Positions 8,685-16,987 of a stretch of 64,000 nucleotides of DNA are shown here, piece by piece. Numbering within the stretch: position 1 is the first letter of the stretch; each line of letters begins with the position of its first letter. The notes under the pieces are model-generated. The model searched no databases and had not been told where the DNA came from. It worked only from the letters and a program-made list of their open reading frames with translations. Position numbers and translations under genes: made by a program. The DNA is from Alphaproteobacteria bacterium. GTDB taxonomy: Bacteria > Pseudomonadota > Alphaproteobacteria > Rhodobacterales > Rhodobacteraceae. The stretch lies in the NCBI GenBank assembly GCA_030431825.1, contig JAUIIJ010000021.1, forward strand, positions 1 through 64,000. The letters are read 5' to 3'.

Positions 8685-9682
8685 TGGCCAGGCCCCGGCT
8701 GATCGATGCCCTGCGCAAGCGGCCCAGGGGCCTGCCGGTTCCCGAGACGCTGGAGGACCTGCTCCTGCTCTGGGCGCGTGCGATCACCGACTTCGCCCGT
8801 GACAACGGCCTGAAGCTGATCCGCCAGGGCGATGCGCTGCTCGCCGAACTGATCGCGGCGACCGACCAGTCCCGCCACATCCTCCGGCGCTTCTACAAGA
8901 GCGTCGAGCACCGCCTGCATCCCGACGAGGTCCGGTTCCTCGAGGGTCTCTCACAACAGAAATGGCGCGAGATCATCGAACTGACGCTGAGCTACGTGCA
9001 GACCTACATCTGGCCGCGCACCGGCCTGTCGCGTACCGGCGCGATCAACGCGCTCAAGGGCTTCGTCAACGAGCTCTTCTTCTACGCCACGCGGACCTAC
9101 CGGGACGAGGTGGCCGACGCGACCTTCCGGGCGGAGGAGCTTGCCCGGCGTCTGGACATCCCCGACGCCTCCGCGGTCATCCGCCGGTTCGACGACGTCA
9201 CCGCGCGCACCGTGGACGGCACCACGGGCAAGGTCGTCCGCGAGGCCATCGGCGACGGCGTTCTCGGCTTCGAACATGACGGCGTGCTCTATCTCGTCAC
9301 GGTGCTGGAGATGAAGTCGCCCAGCAACCGGCGACACCTGCTGGAGGGTCCGCTCTCCACCCGCGACAGGCTGGAGGCCGCGCGGCAGGGTGTCTTCGGC
9401 GTGCTGCAGAAGCGCGAGGGCCAGATCTCCCGCGATATCGAGCGGCTCGAGAATGCCGAGCTCTTCGTCGACGGGGTCAGGCGACCGGACGGGTCGATCA
9501 AGGTGTTTCCCGAGATCATGCAGTTCGTCGGCGTGATGCCGCAGGGGCAGAAGCTGACCGACGATGAAGTTGACGCGATCCGGGCGATCTACAGGAATTT
9601 CCGGCAAGTGGAGCAGGAGATCAGCGACCAAACGATCCGCGCCTTCGCTAAGGAGCTCTTGCGTATTCTGAGCGGCAAGTAG
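8684..9682 (+). CDS. Protein with PD-(D/E)XK nuclease-like residue pattern, third gene of the operon
   Basis: 332 aa. The N-terminal 110 residues are helical. The segment 118-215 contains E130 (ALKGFVNELFFYA), D191 (AIGDGVLGF) and E209-M-K211 (LVTVLEMKSPSN), with a hydrophobic strand before ExK. That order and spacing is what PD-(D/E)XK-fold nucleases show. No named family was recognised and the motif is short, so nuclease activity is a hypothesis. The start is the ATG overlapping the TGA of the preceding gene; the frame is open further upstream inside that gene but with shadow-like composition. No gene follows for 580 bp, so no obvious immunity gene is present. Confidence 0.65.
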   Translation: MARPRLIDALRKRPRGLPVPETLEDLLLLWARAITDFARDNGLKLIRQGDALLAELIAATDQSRHILRRFYKSVEHRLHPDEVRFLEGLSQQKWREIIELTLSYVQTYIWPRTGLSRTGAINALKGFVNELFFYATRTYRDEVADATFRAEELARRLDIPDASAVIRRFDDVTARTVDGTTGKVVREAIGDGVLGFEHDGVLYLVTVLEMKSPSNRRHLLEGPLSTRDRLEAARQGVFGVLQKREGQISRDIERLENAELFVDGVRRPDGSIKVFPEIMQFVGVMPQGQKLTDDEVDAIRAIYRNFRQVEQEISDQTIRAFAKELLRILSGK

Positions 9683-10263
9683 GGCGGTCAGGTCGCCGTG
9701 CCAGTGCATCGGGCGGGAGCGTCCCGCGCGGCTCGCCGGAGCGCTGTGGCGCTTCCAAAATGCGCTGATGGGCCAACGTTCGTCGAGTGAGGTAAATTGG
9801 TTGGAGACGTTCGACCCCGGTTCCGTCCCGTCCAAGACTTATAATCTCAGTAAATCCGTCTTCAGCACCCGTGGAGGAGTTGCCAGCCCGTCCGTCCGAA
9901 TCAAAGTCTTAGCCAATTTAGCTGCGCAACTTGTGTGCAATCCAAGGTGAAAGTCCGCTAAGCGCACGAAAGCAGCCTCCTGCGCAAACGCAGCGAACTC
10001 ACCCTTTGTCCCGCATTGCCGCCATGTGCTGTGTCGTCCGCGTAGGTCCGCTTCGCTGCTGATGCTGGCGACATCGAATGGCAATGATGAACAACCTTCT
10101 TGACGTGCGGCAAACGACGGCACATAGGCTATTTTCGGCGGCAATCGGCGGTGAATGGCGGACCGAAGCCGATGAAAAGAGAACTACGCCTACGCTACTA
10201 CCCTTCTGAATAGAAGCGTTGAGCGAAAGGACATCGCCGAACCAGTGATGACCCCATCATAGT
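9683..10263. other. Non-coding stretch, 581 bp, between the three-gene operon and marR
   Basis: No open frame here has a ribosome-binding site or a protein-like sequence. The right third contains repeat C copy 1 (10102-10199). The part around 10000-10080 contains phrases such as tttgtcccgcat and gtccgcttcgctgctgatgctg that resemble pieces of repeats A and B, so it looks like a mosaic of the non-coding repeats seen elsewhere in the island. The drop in G+C from about 9770 onward marks the end of the G+C-rich operon segment. Confidence 0.6.
10102..10199 (+). repeat. Repeat C, copy 1
   Basis: This roughly 98-bp segment is about 85-90% identical by eye to 17918-18017, same orientation. Conserved blocks include ggcacatagg, ggcggcaatcggcggtg and gaagccgatgaaaa. 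It lies upstream of marR, while copy 2 lies just after the original end of the EVE gene, so the pair brackets the MarR/VOC/EVE unit. Confidence 0.8.
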
Positions 10264-10704
10264 CTATTTCACAGCAAGATCGCACATCGCGGCGTGAAAC
10301 CGCTCCAGAATCGCCAGAACCTCTTCGGCTTTTTCGGGTGAAACCGCAGCGTCCAACGCTACCTCAATCGGTTTGACGCAATTGTCCCCCGCCATGGCCG
10401 TCTTCACGCCAGCATCGGTCAGTCGCGCCAATTGCCTCCGGCCGTGATGTTGGTCTTGTCGACGTTCAACCAGCCCTCCCGCCTCCAGTTTCGCGAGAAC
10501 GCCCTGCATGGATTGGGGGGTAAGGAAAGCCGCCTCGGCAAGATCGGCATTGGTCTGATCGGGCTGCTCACGCAATGCAGCCAACACCGCATACTGAGCG
10601 GAGGTAATCCCGAGCGGCCTTAGCTGGTCTTCCATCTGCCGGTGCAGCGCATGCTGGGCGAGCTTGAGGGCATAGCCGAGGCGGGTTTCGGGTCGATTGG
10701 TCAT
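10264..10704 (-). CDS. MarR family transcriptional regulator
   Basis: 146 aa with the winged helix-turn-helix of MarR regulators: TSAQYAVLAALREQPDQTNA, the recognition-helix region AAFLTPQSMQGVLAKLEAGG, and the wing RRQDQHHGRRQ. MarR proteins are dimers that usually repress an adjacent divergent gene and are released by small phenolic or oxidising ligands. The neighbour transcribed away from it is a VOC-family gene, and the 68-bp gap holds a 16-bp perfect palindrome likely to be its operator. The ligand is unknown. Confidence 0.88.
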   Translation of the reverse strand: MTNRPETRLGYALKLAQHALHRQMEDQLRPLGITSAQYAVLAALREQPDQTNADLAEAAFLTPQSMQGVLAKLEAGGLVERRQDQHHGRRQLARLTDAGVKTAMAGDNCVKPIEVALDAAVSPEKAEEVLAILERFHAAMCDLAVK

Positions 10705-10708
10705 TGTA

Positions 10709-10744
10709 ATATCAGGGGCCTTATATTATATCAGGTTCCTGATA
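10709..10744. promoter_or_regulatory. Probable MarR operator between marR and the VOC gene
   Basis: TATCAGGTTCCTGATA (10729-10744) is a palindrome with 7-bp arms and a 2-bp centre. A second half-site ATATCAGG occurs at 10709-10716, 19 bp upstream, so two operators about two helical turns apart are possible. Position in the divergent gap supports autoregulation and control of the VOC/EVE genes. Binding itself is inferred. Confidence 0.6.
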
Positions 10745-10772
10745 CTAACCCGCACTCAAATTGGAGACAAGC

Positions 10773-11135
10773 ATGACACATCTCATCGGACCCGATTTCA
10801 TCGGCATCCAGGCCGAGGATCTCGGCGCAGCGAAGGCGTTCTACAATGGCAGGCTCGGTATGCCGGTCATGGAAGGACCGCCCGACGCGGTCGTCTTCGA
10901 CAGCAAACCCATCCCCTTCGCCGTGCGCAAACCACTGCCTGGCTTCGATGCGACCACTGCCCACCCGGGCGCCGGCATTGCCCTGTGGTTTGCCTGCACC
11001 GATGCCGAGGCGCTACATAATGAATTGTTGGCGGAAGGCGTGCCGGTTCTCTATGCGCCCAAAGACGGCCCCTTCGGCAAGTATTTCGCATTCCGCGATC
11101 CCTTCGGCTACGCGATCACGGCGCACACGGCATGA
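10773..11135 (+). CDS. VOC (glyoxalase/bleomycin-resistance) family protein
   Basis: 120 aa, single VOC domain with beta-alpha-beta-beta-beta modules: IGPDFIGIQAEDLGAAKAFY at the start, a central hydrophobic GAGIALWFACTDAEALHNEL, and the end PFGKYFAFRDPFGYAITAH. Such proteins are dimeric metal-dependent enzymes or drug-binding proteins. The function here is unknown. The start at 10773 is preferred because GGAG lies 6 nt upstream. The next gene overlaps by ATGA, so VOC and EVE are co-transcribed under the probable MarR operator. Confidence 0.85.
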   Translation: MTHLIGPDFIGIQAEDLGAAKAFYNGRLGMPVMEGPPDAVVFDSKPIPFAVRKPLPGFDATTAHPGAGIALWFACTDAEALHNELLAEGVPVLYAPKDGPFGKYFAFRDPFGYAITAHTA

Positions 11136-11596
11136 CCCGATACTGGATCGGCGTGGCAAGTCGCAATCACGTCAAGGTGGGCGAGGCTGGTGGCTTCTGC
11201 CAGCTTGGGCATGGCAAGGAGGCGCCGGTGCGGCGCCTCTCTCCCGGGGACGGGCTCGTCTATTATTCCCCGGGCGAGGGAATGAAGGAGGGTGAGCGCA
11301 TCCAAGCCTTCACCGCCATCGGTCGCGTACGCCCCGGCGAGGTCTATCATGCGCAACAAACGCAGAGCTTCTGCCCCTATCGCCGGGATGTGGACTATTT
11401 GCCGTCAAGCGACGCACCGATTGCCCCACTGCTCGCTCACCTGTCCTTCTCGTCCGGCGGTGCCAACTGGGGCTTTCTGATGCGACGCGGCCTGTTCGAG
11501 ATCAGTGCGCATGACTTCCAGTTGATCGCTAAGTCCATGGGCGTTTCAAACATTGTCGGCCCAACTGGACCGAGCGTTCATATTTGGGCGTTATGA
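11132..11596 (+). CDS. EVE domain-containing protein, last codons replaced by Tn3 insertion
   Basis: Residues 1-140 match the EVE family (PUA-like fold, thought to recognise modified bases): MTRYWIGVASRNHV, KVGEAGGFCQLGHGKEAPV, GDGLVYYSP, FCPYRRDVDYLPSSDAPIAP and NWGFLMRRGLFEIS. The natural frame continues through MGVSNIV, then crosses at 11557/11558 into the transposon, which supplies GPTGPSVHIWAL and a stop inside its inverted repeat. The original ending, AAQAE and TAA, is still present at 17867-17884 after the transposon. The undisturbed gene would give 147 aa; the present one gives 154. Only the tail is changed, so function may be retained. Confidence 0.85.
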   Translation: MTRYWIGVASRNHVKVGEAGGFCQLGHGKEAPVRRLSPGDGLVYYSPGEGMKEGERIQAFTAIGRVRPGEVYHAQQTQSFCPYRRDVDYLPSSDAPIAPLLAHLSFSSGGANWGFLMRRGLFEISAHDFQLIAKSMGVSNIVGPTGPSVHIWAL

Positions 11597-11602
11597 AGAA
11601 CA
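11558..11602 (+). repeat. Left terminal inverted repeat of the Tn3-family transposon
   Basis: It pairs with the reverse complement of 17817-17861 at 42 of 45 positions. It overlaps the altered 3' end of the EVE gene. TTGTC directly precedes it. Confidence 0.93.
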
Positions 11603-11676
11603 ATAGCGGAACACCGTCCGGCTTGACGAGATCCTGATCCTTACCCAATTTGCCCTTCCGTTTGGAGGGTATTGTA

Positions 11677-14568
11677 TTGGAACGAGAATTTCTGGCCGTC
11701 TGGAGCCTGACTTACGCTGATCTTGAGTTTGTAAACGGCTATCGGCACGCAATGCGGATTGGGTTGGCCGCCCAATTGGCGCACTTTCGGCACTCCGGGT
11801 GTTTCCCAAAGCAGCTGATGGACGTGCCATCGGCGGCATTGGACTATCTGGCCGAACAGCTTGGCGAGGATATCGTCCATGTGTCGCAGTACGATTATTC
11901 CAGTGACACAGCGCGCCGCCACCGGTTGGAAATTCTGCGCTTTCTCGGCATTCGCCGAGCCAATGACCGGGATCGAGCCAGATTGCGCGCAGCACTTGCA
12001 TCGCAGGTTTCGACTTCGGGCCCCTCCGTAGAAGATCTGGTTCAATTCGGCTATCAATGGGCCTTGGGCCAATCGGTGTTCATTCCATCCCGGAAGATCA
12101 TGGAACGCCTGGTGCGCTCCGCGCAGCATACATTTCAAGAAGAGCTGCTGGCGCAAGTGTCCGACCGGTTGTCATCGCAAACCATTGCAGCACTGGAAAC
12201 CAGCTTGGCCGACCCACGTGGCGATCATGGCTTTCAACGCCTGAAAGACGATGTTGGCGCGGCCACGCTGGACAATGTACTCGATGCAGCTGACCGGCTG
12301 GCCTTTATTCATGTTCTTGATCTGCCGTTCGATTTGGTCAGCGAGGTTGATCCCACATGGATCAGGATATTGACCCGCCGGGTTGAGGGGGAAACTGCCT
12401 CAGAGATGCGGCGGCATAGCTCGGAAAAGCGCCTGGGATTGTTGGCGATCTACCTGATGTCGCGCAGATCGCAGCTGATTGATGGTCTTGTAGACCTGCT
12501 GATCGACGTTGTTCATCGCATCGGCACACGCTCCAAACGGAAGGTGATCAGCAAAATTGCCGCTGACATCGATAAGGTTCACGGCAAGGAGCGGTTAATG
12601 GTGGACATTGCGACGGCGGCGATGATGGCACCGAACGGAAAAGTCTCGGATGTGATCTTTCCAATCGCGGGCGCTGCCAAGCTGAAAGCCATCATCGACG
12701 AACACAGGGCCAAGGGAACATTGGATGCTCGGATTCAGACTGTAATGCGGGGTTCCTATGCCAGCCACTATCGTCGAATGCTGCCGTCCTTGTTGTCCGT
12801 CTTACAGTTCCGCTCGAATAATGAGACATGGCGACCGATCCTGGATGCGTTAGCTCTGATAATCCGCCTGAATGAGGAAGGGCGGCGCTATGCCCCGGCT
12901 GCGCTGGCGTCGGAGGGGTCGATTCCGCGTAAATGGCAGGAAACAGTGATCGACAAGCGCGGTCGGCTGAATGTCATTTCTTTTGAACTCTGTGTCCTGA
13001 ATCAACTACGGGATCGTATCAGGGCCAAGGAGGTTTGGATCGAGGGTGCTGATCGTTATCGCAACCCGGACGATGATCTGCCGAAGGATTTTCCAGAGAA
13101 GCGCGACGTATACTATGCTGGCCTGAAGCTCACCCAGGATGCGCGGGAATTTTCCCGATCTGTTCGGGAACAGTTGGAGTATGAGTTACGTCAACTGAAC
13201 ACCTCTCTGCCCAATAGTGACAAGGTGCGGCTGCGCTGGTCTGGCGACAACCGCATTAGCATTACACCTTTCACCCCGGCACCAGAGCCAAAAGGATTGA
13301 TCGGCCTTAAATCAGAGATTGGTCGGCGGTGGCCCATGACCGGGCTGCTGGATACGCTGAAAGAGACAGCGCTGGACACAGGTTTTCTGGGAGCATTCGA
13401 AACGTCGGCCAGCCGGGAAGCACTGCCGCGTGATATCCGGGATCAACGCCTGCTGCTTTGCCTCTACGGCCTGGGCACCAATGCCGGTTTAAAACGTGTC
13501 GCTGCTGGCACGCCTGAAATCAGCTACGATGAACTGCTGCATATCCGTCGCCGCTACGTTGATCCCGCTTCTCTTCGGGCAGCGGCAGCAAAGGTTGCTG
13601 ATGCCACGTTGGCGGTTCGGAATCCGTCAGTTTGGGGCAACGCAGGAACCGCCTGCGCGGCGGATTCCACCAAGTTCGGGGCCTGGGATCGCAACCTGAT
13701 GACCGAATGGCATGCCCGCTATGGCGGGCGCGGTGTCATGATCTATTGGCATGTAGAACGGCAGGCGACCTGTATTTATTCCCAGCTGAAACGCTGCTCA
13801 TCCTCCGAAGTAGCCGCGATGATCGAAGGGGTTCTGCGTCATTGCACCGACATGGAGATCCAGCGCCAGTATGTTGATAGCCACGGCCAAAGTGCCATCG
13901 GCTTCGCCTTCTGTCATCTTCTTGGATTCGAATTGGCCCCACGTCTGAAGGCCATCGCTCGACAAAAGCTGGCTTTACCGAATTCCGGAATGCGGGGGCA
14001 GTTACCCAACCTGCTACCGATCTTGTCGGGCACCGTAGACTGGGCCGAGATCGAAAGACAGTACGACGAAATGGTCAAATACGCTTCGGCCATGCAGCAC
14101 GGCACAGCCGATCCGGAAGCCATCCTGCGTCGCTTTGCACGCGCCGATGTGATGCACCCGACCTACAAAGCGCTCGCTGAACTGGGCCGTGCGATCAAGA
14201 CCATCTTTCTGTGCCGTTATCTCCGATCCGAGGATTTCCGCCGCGAGATTCATGAAGGGCTGAATGTAGTTGAGAACTGGAACAGCGCGAACGGTTTCGT
14301 ATTCTTTGGCAAAGGTGGCGAGATTTCCAGTAACCGGATTGCCGATCAGGAAATCTCCGTCCATGCCTTGCATCTGCTTCAGGCATCCCTTGTCTATGTG
14401 AACACGCGCATGGTGCAGTCCGTGTTGTCAGAACCGGGATGGACAACCCGGCTGTCAGAACGGGATTACCACGGCCTCACACCATTGATCTATTCCCACA
14501 TCAATCCGTATGGCCGGTTCGATGTTGACCTAAACAAGCGGATCGACTTCGGAGCAATCGCTGCATGA
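11677..14568 (+). CDS. tnpA: Tn3 family transposase
   Basis: 963 aa, the usual length of Tn3 TnpA. It catalyses replicative transposition, giving cointegrates. The DDE triad can be placed at D663 ([12 protein letters not shown]), D734 ([14 protein letters not shown]) and E892 ([15 protein letters not shown]), with family-like spacing. The N-terminus ([20 protein letters not shown] and FAxQL-like [13 protein letters not shown]) matches the DNA-binding part. The start is taken as TTG at 11677 because GGAGGG lies 7 nt upstream; an earlier in-frame TTG at 11650 has no such site. tnpR follows in the same direction after a 130-bp res-like region. Confidence 0.92.
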   Translation: MEREFLAVWSLTYADLEFVNGYRHAMRIGLAAQLAHFRHSGCFPKQLMDVPSAALDYLAEQLGEDIVHVSQYDYSSDTARRHRLEILRFLGIRRANDRDRARLRAALASQVSTSGPSVEDLVQFGYQWALGQSVFIPSRKIMERLVRSAQHTFQEELLAQVSDRLSSQTIAALETSLADPRGDHGFQRLKDDVGAATLDNVLDAADRLAFIHVLDLPFDLVSEVDPTWIRILTRRVEGETASEMRRHSSEKRLGLLAIYLMSRRSQLIDGLVDLLIDVVHRIGTRSKRKVISKIAADIDKVHGKERLMVDIATAAMMAPNGKVSDVIFPIAGAAKLKAIIDEHRAKGTLDARIQTVMRGSYASHYRRMLPSLLSVLQFRSNNETWRPILDALALIIRLNEEGRRYAPAALASEGSIPRKWQETVIDKRGRLNVISFELCVLNQLRDRIRAKEVWIEGADRYRNPDDDLPKDFPEKRDVYYAGLKLTQDAREFSRSVREQLEYELRQLNTSLPNSDKVRLRWSGDNRISITPFTPAPEPKGLIGLKSEIGRRWPMTGLLDTLKETALDTGFLGAFETSASREALPRDIRDQRLLLCLYGLGTNAGLKRVAAGTPEISYDELLHIRRRYVDPASLRAAAAKVADATLAVRNPSVWGNAGTACAADSTKFGAWDRNLMTEWHARYGGRGVMIYWHVERQATCIYSQLKRCSSSEVAAMIEGVLRHCTDMEIQRQYVDSHGQSAIGFAFCHLLGFELAPRLKAIARQKLALPNSGMRGQLPNLLPILSGTVDWAEIERQYDEMVKYASAMQHGTADPEAILRRFARADVMHPTYKALAELGRAIKTIFLCRYLRSEDFRREIHEGLNVVENWNSANGFVFFGKGGEISSNRIADQEISVHALHLLQASLVYVNTRMVQSVLSEPGWTTRLSERDYHGLTPLIYSHINPYGRFDVDLNKRIDFGAIAA

Positions 14569-14698
14569 TCCGTGCGTCACAAAAGGGTGCACCCTCAAGG
14601 GACAGGCTGATGTGACAGCCCAGGATGTCACAAATGCATGGTCATCCATCTACTATTACAGTATCAGAATGCAAGCCACCCTAATGTGACAAACTGCA
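14569..14698 (+). promoter_or_regulatory. Probable res site (resolvase binding region) between tnpA and tnpR
   Basis: This gap contains TGTGACA at 14611-14617, its inverse TGTCACA at 14626-14632, TGTGACA again at 14685-14691, and GTCACA at 14576-14581. An A+T-rich crossover-like stretch (ctactattacagtatc) lies at about 14651. Repeated, partly inverted motifs beside tnpR are how Tn3 res sites look. Assignment to subsites I-III is not attempted. The tnpR promoter may also lie here. Confidence 0.6.
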
Positions 14699-15250
14699 AT
14701 GCCCAAGATCGGATACGCCCGCGTCAGCTCATCGAGCCAGGACCTCGACATTCAGAAAGCCAAGCTGAAGGCGGCTGGCTGTGAAGTCATCCGTTCGGAA
14801 ACCGTTTCCGGGGCATCTCGTGATGATCGCTCAGAGCTGGCGACAGTGATGGAATTTCTGCGTGACGGAGACGAACTAGTCGTACACCGTCTCGACCGCC
14901 TTGGCCGATCCACCCGAGATGTGTTGAACCTGGTCCATGAGTTGGACGCCAAAGGCGCATCTCTTCGCGTACTGGAACCGGAAGTCACCACTGCCGGAGA
15001 CATGGGTCGTATGGTTATCACGGTTCTCGGCATGGTGGCCGACATGGAACTCAAGTTTATCCGCGACCGCCAGCGTGCCGGGATCGATGCCGCTAAAGGC
15101 AAAGGCGTCTACAAGGGGCGGCGAAAATCCGTTGATGATAATGAAATCCGACGCTTGGCGAACGAAGGCACCGCAAAAGCCCAGATCGCCCGTGATCTTG
15201 GCGTTTCAAGAATGACCGTCTACCGGGCACTCGCGAATGCCGAGACCTGA
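14699..15250 (+). CDS. tnpR: Serine site-specific recombinase (resolvase/invertase family)
   Basis: 183 aa. The N-terminal catalytic domain has the nucleophile S10 in GYARVSSSSQDL, the HRLDRLGRSTRD motif and the VLGMVADMELKFIRDRQRAG helix. A C-terminal helix-turn-helix follows (GTAKAQIARDLGVSRMTVYR). It resolves the cointegrates made by TnpA at the adjacent res site. Its length and architecture are those of Tn3 TnpR. It is co-directional with tnpA and downstream of it, unlike the divergent order in Tn3 itself. Confidence 0.92.
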   Translation: MPKIGYARVSSSSQDLDIQKAKLKAAGCEVIRSETVSGASRDDRSELATVMEFLRDGDELVVHRLDRLGRSTRDVLNLVHELDAKGASLRVLEPEVTTAGDMGRMVITVLGMVADMELKFIRDRQRAGIDAAKGKGVYKGRRKSVDDNEIRRLANEGTAKAQIARDLGVSRMTVYRALANAET

Positions 15251-15363
15251 AGCCGCCGTTTGTTCAGGGCGCAGCGGATTCAACGAGAGAACCCATACAA
15301 CCAAATGCTGCGCGTTGTACGAATGCCTGCTTTCTCTAGCACGGCCAACCACGAATGGCATCT

Positions 15364-15966
15364 TCAACCAACATCAGAAAACACCGAGATAAGGGATGAG
15401 ACCAATACGCGGGACTGGCGACACCCTGCCAACCCGACCGGACAGATGTAGTATATAGGCTCGGTCACTGTTGGCATCTTGATCGCTGCAACTTTCTCGT
15501 TACTCAGGCCGTGTGCCGCCACTTGTTGCAACTGAAGAAGGCCATCCAGATCACCGGATCTGACCAGCTCAAGATCGGTTGTGACAACCGGTTTTCCAAC
15601 ATGGGCGGAAAGGGCATCGCTGGGTATAGGCCAGTTTGCAGGAAGGTGTGTTTTTAGCTGTTCGCTAATTCCTATTTTTAGTTTTCGCGCTGGCAAGGCG
15701 GGGGCGATTGCTTCTGTTGATTTGGAAATAATTCGGAATGCTTCGCTCAGATCGGGCAGATATGCCTGACCAATGTCGGTCAAAAGAAGCCCACGGGGCA
15801 AACGTCGAAACAGCTCGACCTGTAATGTTGCTTCCAGTGCTTTGACCTGTTGGCTGACTGCCCCCGACGTGACACCCAACTCTCGCGCTGCGATTTTGAA
15901 ACTAAGGTGACGGGCAGCTGCTTCGAATGCACGTAGACCATTCAGTGGGGGTAGACGATGGCTCAT
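15364..15966 (-). CDS. LysR family regulator with a shortened effector domain (Tn3 cargo)
   Basis: About 200 aa. The first 60 residues are a standard LysR helix-turn-helix of the GcvA type (RLPPLNGLRAFEAAARHLSF; LGVTSGAVSQQVKALEATL). The effector part runs from about 90 to a normal-looking end (CRQSRVLVSSLISVFSDVG) but is only about 110 residues, against roughly 200 usually, so part of the ligand domain seems deleted. The start at MSHRLPP (15966) fits the family; five more codons upstream from a TTG are possible. It is divergent from the permease gene, which it probably controls if it is still functional. Confidence 0.75.
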   Translation of the reverse strand: MSHRLPPLNGLRAFEAAARHLSFKIAARELGVTSGAVSQQVKALEATLQVELFRRLPRGLLLTDIGQAYLPDLSEAFRIISKSTEAIAPALPARKLKIGISEQLKTHLPANWPIPSDALSAHVGKPVVTTDLELVRSGDLDGLLQLQQVAAHGLSNEKVAAIKMPTVTEPIYYICPVGLAGCRQSRVLVSSLISVFSDVG

Positions 15967-16124
15967 TTTCGAATCCGACAATTAGGCAACATTGAATGAG
16001 GCTTAGAATTTCTCTGTCATGGCGTCAACTATTCTGGTTTGTGATCGGCATGTCTGGTGCTTATCAATTGAGAAAAAGCGACACCATTACGTAGGTTTCG
16101 CCGCGATTTACGACGGGGCCATCA

Positions 16125-16856
16125 TTGGAACTTAGCCACTCTATCCTAGCCTTTTGCATTGCGAACTGTGCCGTATTGCTGGCCTCAGTCGTGCAAACAT
16201 CCACTGGCATGGGCTTTGCTCTGATCGCAGCACCGTTGCTGGCGTTGATCAGTATCGAGTTTGTTCCTGGCCCGATGCTGTTCGTGAACCTATTTTTGTC
16301 TCTGTTCATGCTGGGAGACGGGCGATCCCACGTTGTGCGTCGGGAAATCACGATCTTGTTTCCGACAATCCTGATCGGCACGTTGATGGGCGTCGTTATT
16401 CTATCAATCGTTCCCAACGACACATTGGGCGTCCTGTTTTCGTGTCTGATCCTGTTGGCCGTCGCTATAACGGCCGTTGCAAAAGCGCATCCGCTAACCA
16501 CCCGAAACCTGTCCATTTGCGGCGTTGCCGTAGGGGCAATGGGATCAACATCAGGTATTCCGGGTGCCCCCCTCGTGGTGATGTATCAAAATGAGCCGCT
16601 TGAGAAAACGCGGCCAACAATGGCTCTGATATTCACATTTTCGTACATAACGTCGCTGATTGCGCTGACCTATGGTGGGGCCTTCAACACACAGTTGGCA
16701 ATGGACGGTTTGTTCTTATTACCCGGTTTGCTGTTGGGGTTTGGCATCGGAAAATGGGCGCGTCAGTACATGACCAAATCAATGGGTCGAACGCTCATGC
16801 TGTCTATCGCATCCGTTGGCGCGGTCCTGCTGCTGGCAAAATCTATCTTTGGTTGA
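16125..16856 (+). CDS. TauE/SafE (TSUP) family membrane permease (Tn3 cargo)
   Basis: 243 aa with about seven or eight hydrophobic segments in two repeats. Each half carries the Gly-rich motif of the TSUP family (TSTGMGFALIAAPLLALI near 25-43; GSTSGIPGAPLVVMY near 140-155). Family members export sulfite, sulfoacetate or related organic sulfur anions. The start is a TTG at 16125 without a clear ribosome-binding site, so the first residues are uncertain. It is divergent from the LysR gene, a common arrangement for this family. Confidence 0.82.
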   Translation: MELSHSILAFCIANCAVLLASVVQTSTGMGFALIAAPLLALISIEFVPGPMLFVNLFLSLFMLGDGRSHVVRREITILFPTILIGTLMGVVILSIVPNDTLGVLFSCLILLAVAITAVAKAHPLTTRNLSICGVAVGAMGSTSGIPGAPLVVMYQNEPLEKTRPTMALIFTFSYITSLIALTYGGAFNTQLAMDGLFLLPGLLLGFGIGKWARQYMTKSMGRTLMLSIASVGAVLLLAKSIFG

Positions 16857-16987
16857 GTAGACATTGGAACAATTGGGCAGTCACGCGAATAATAGCGTTA
16901 TCAGTATCTGGGCTGGGTTTGGAGAACACTTGGCCCTATCGCGTTTCGCTGTTGCTATTTGAATTTTGAGCGAAAGGACCGATCAGC

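Noticed and set aside
9839-10144. 101-codon minus-strand frame in the gap before marR
   Set aside because: It covers repeat C and repeat-like sequence, has no ribosome-binding site, and shows no domain pattern.
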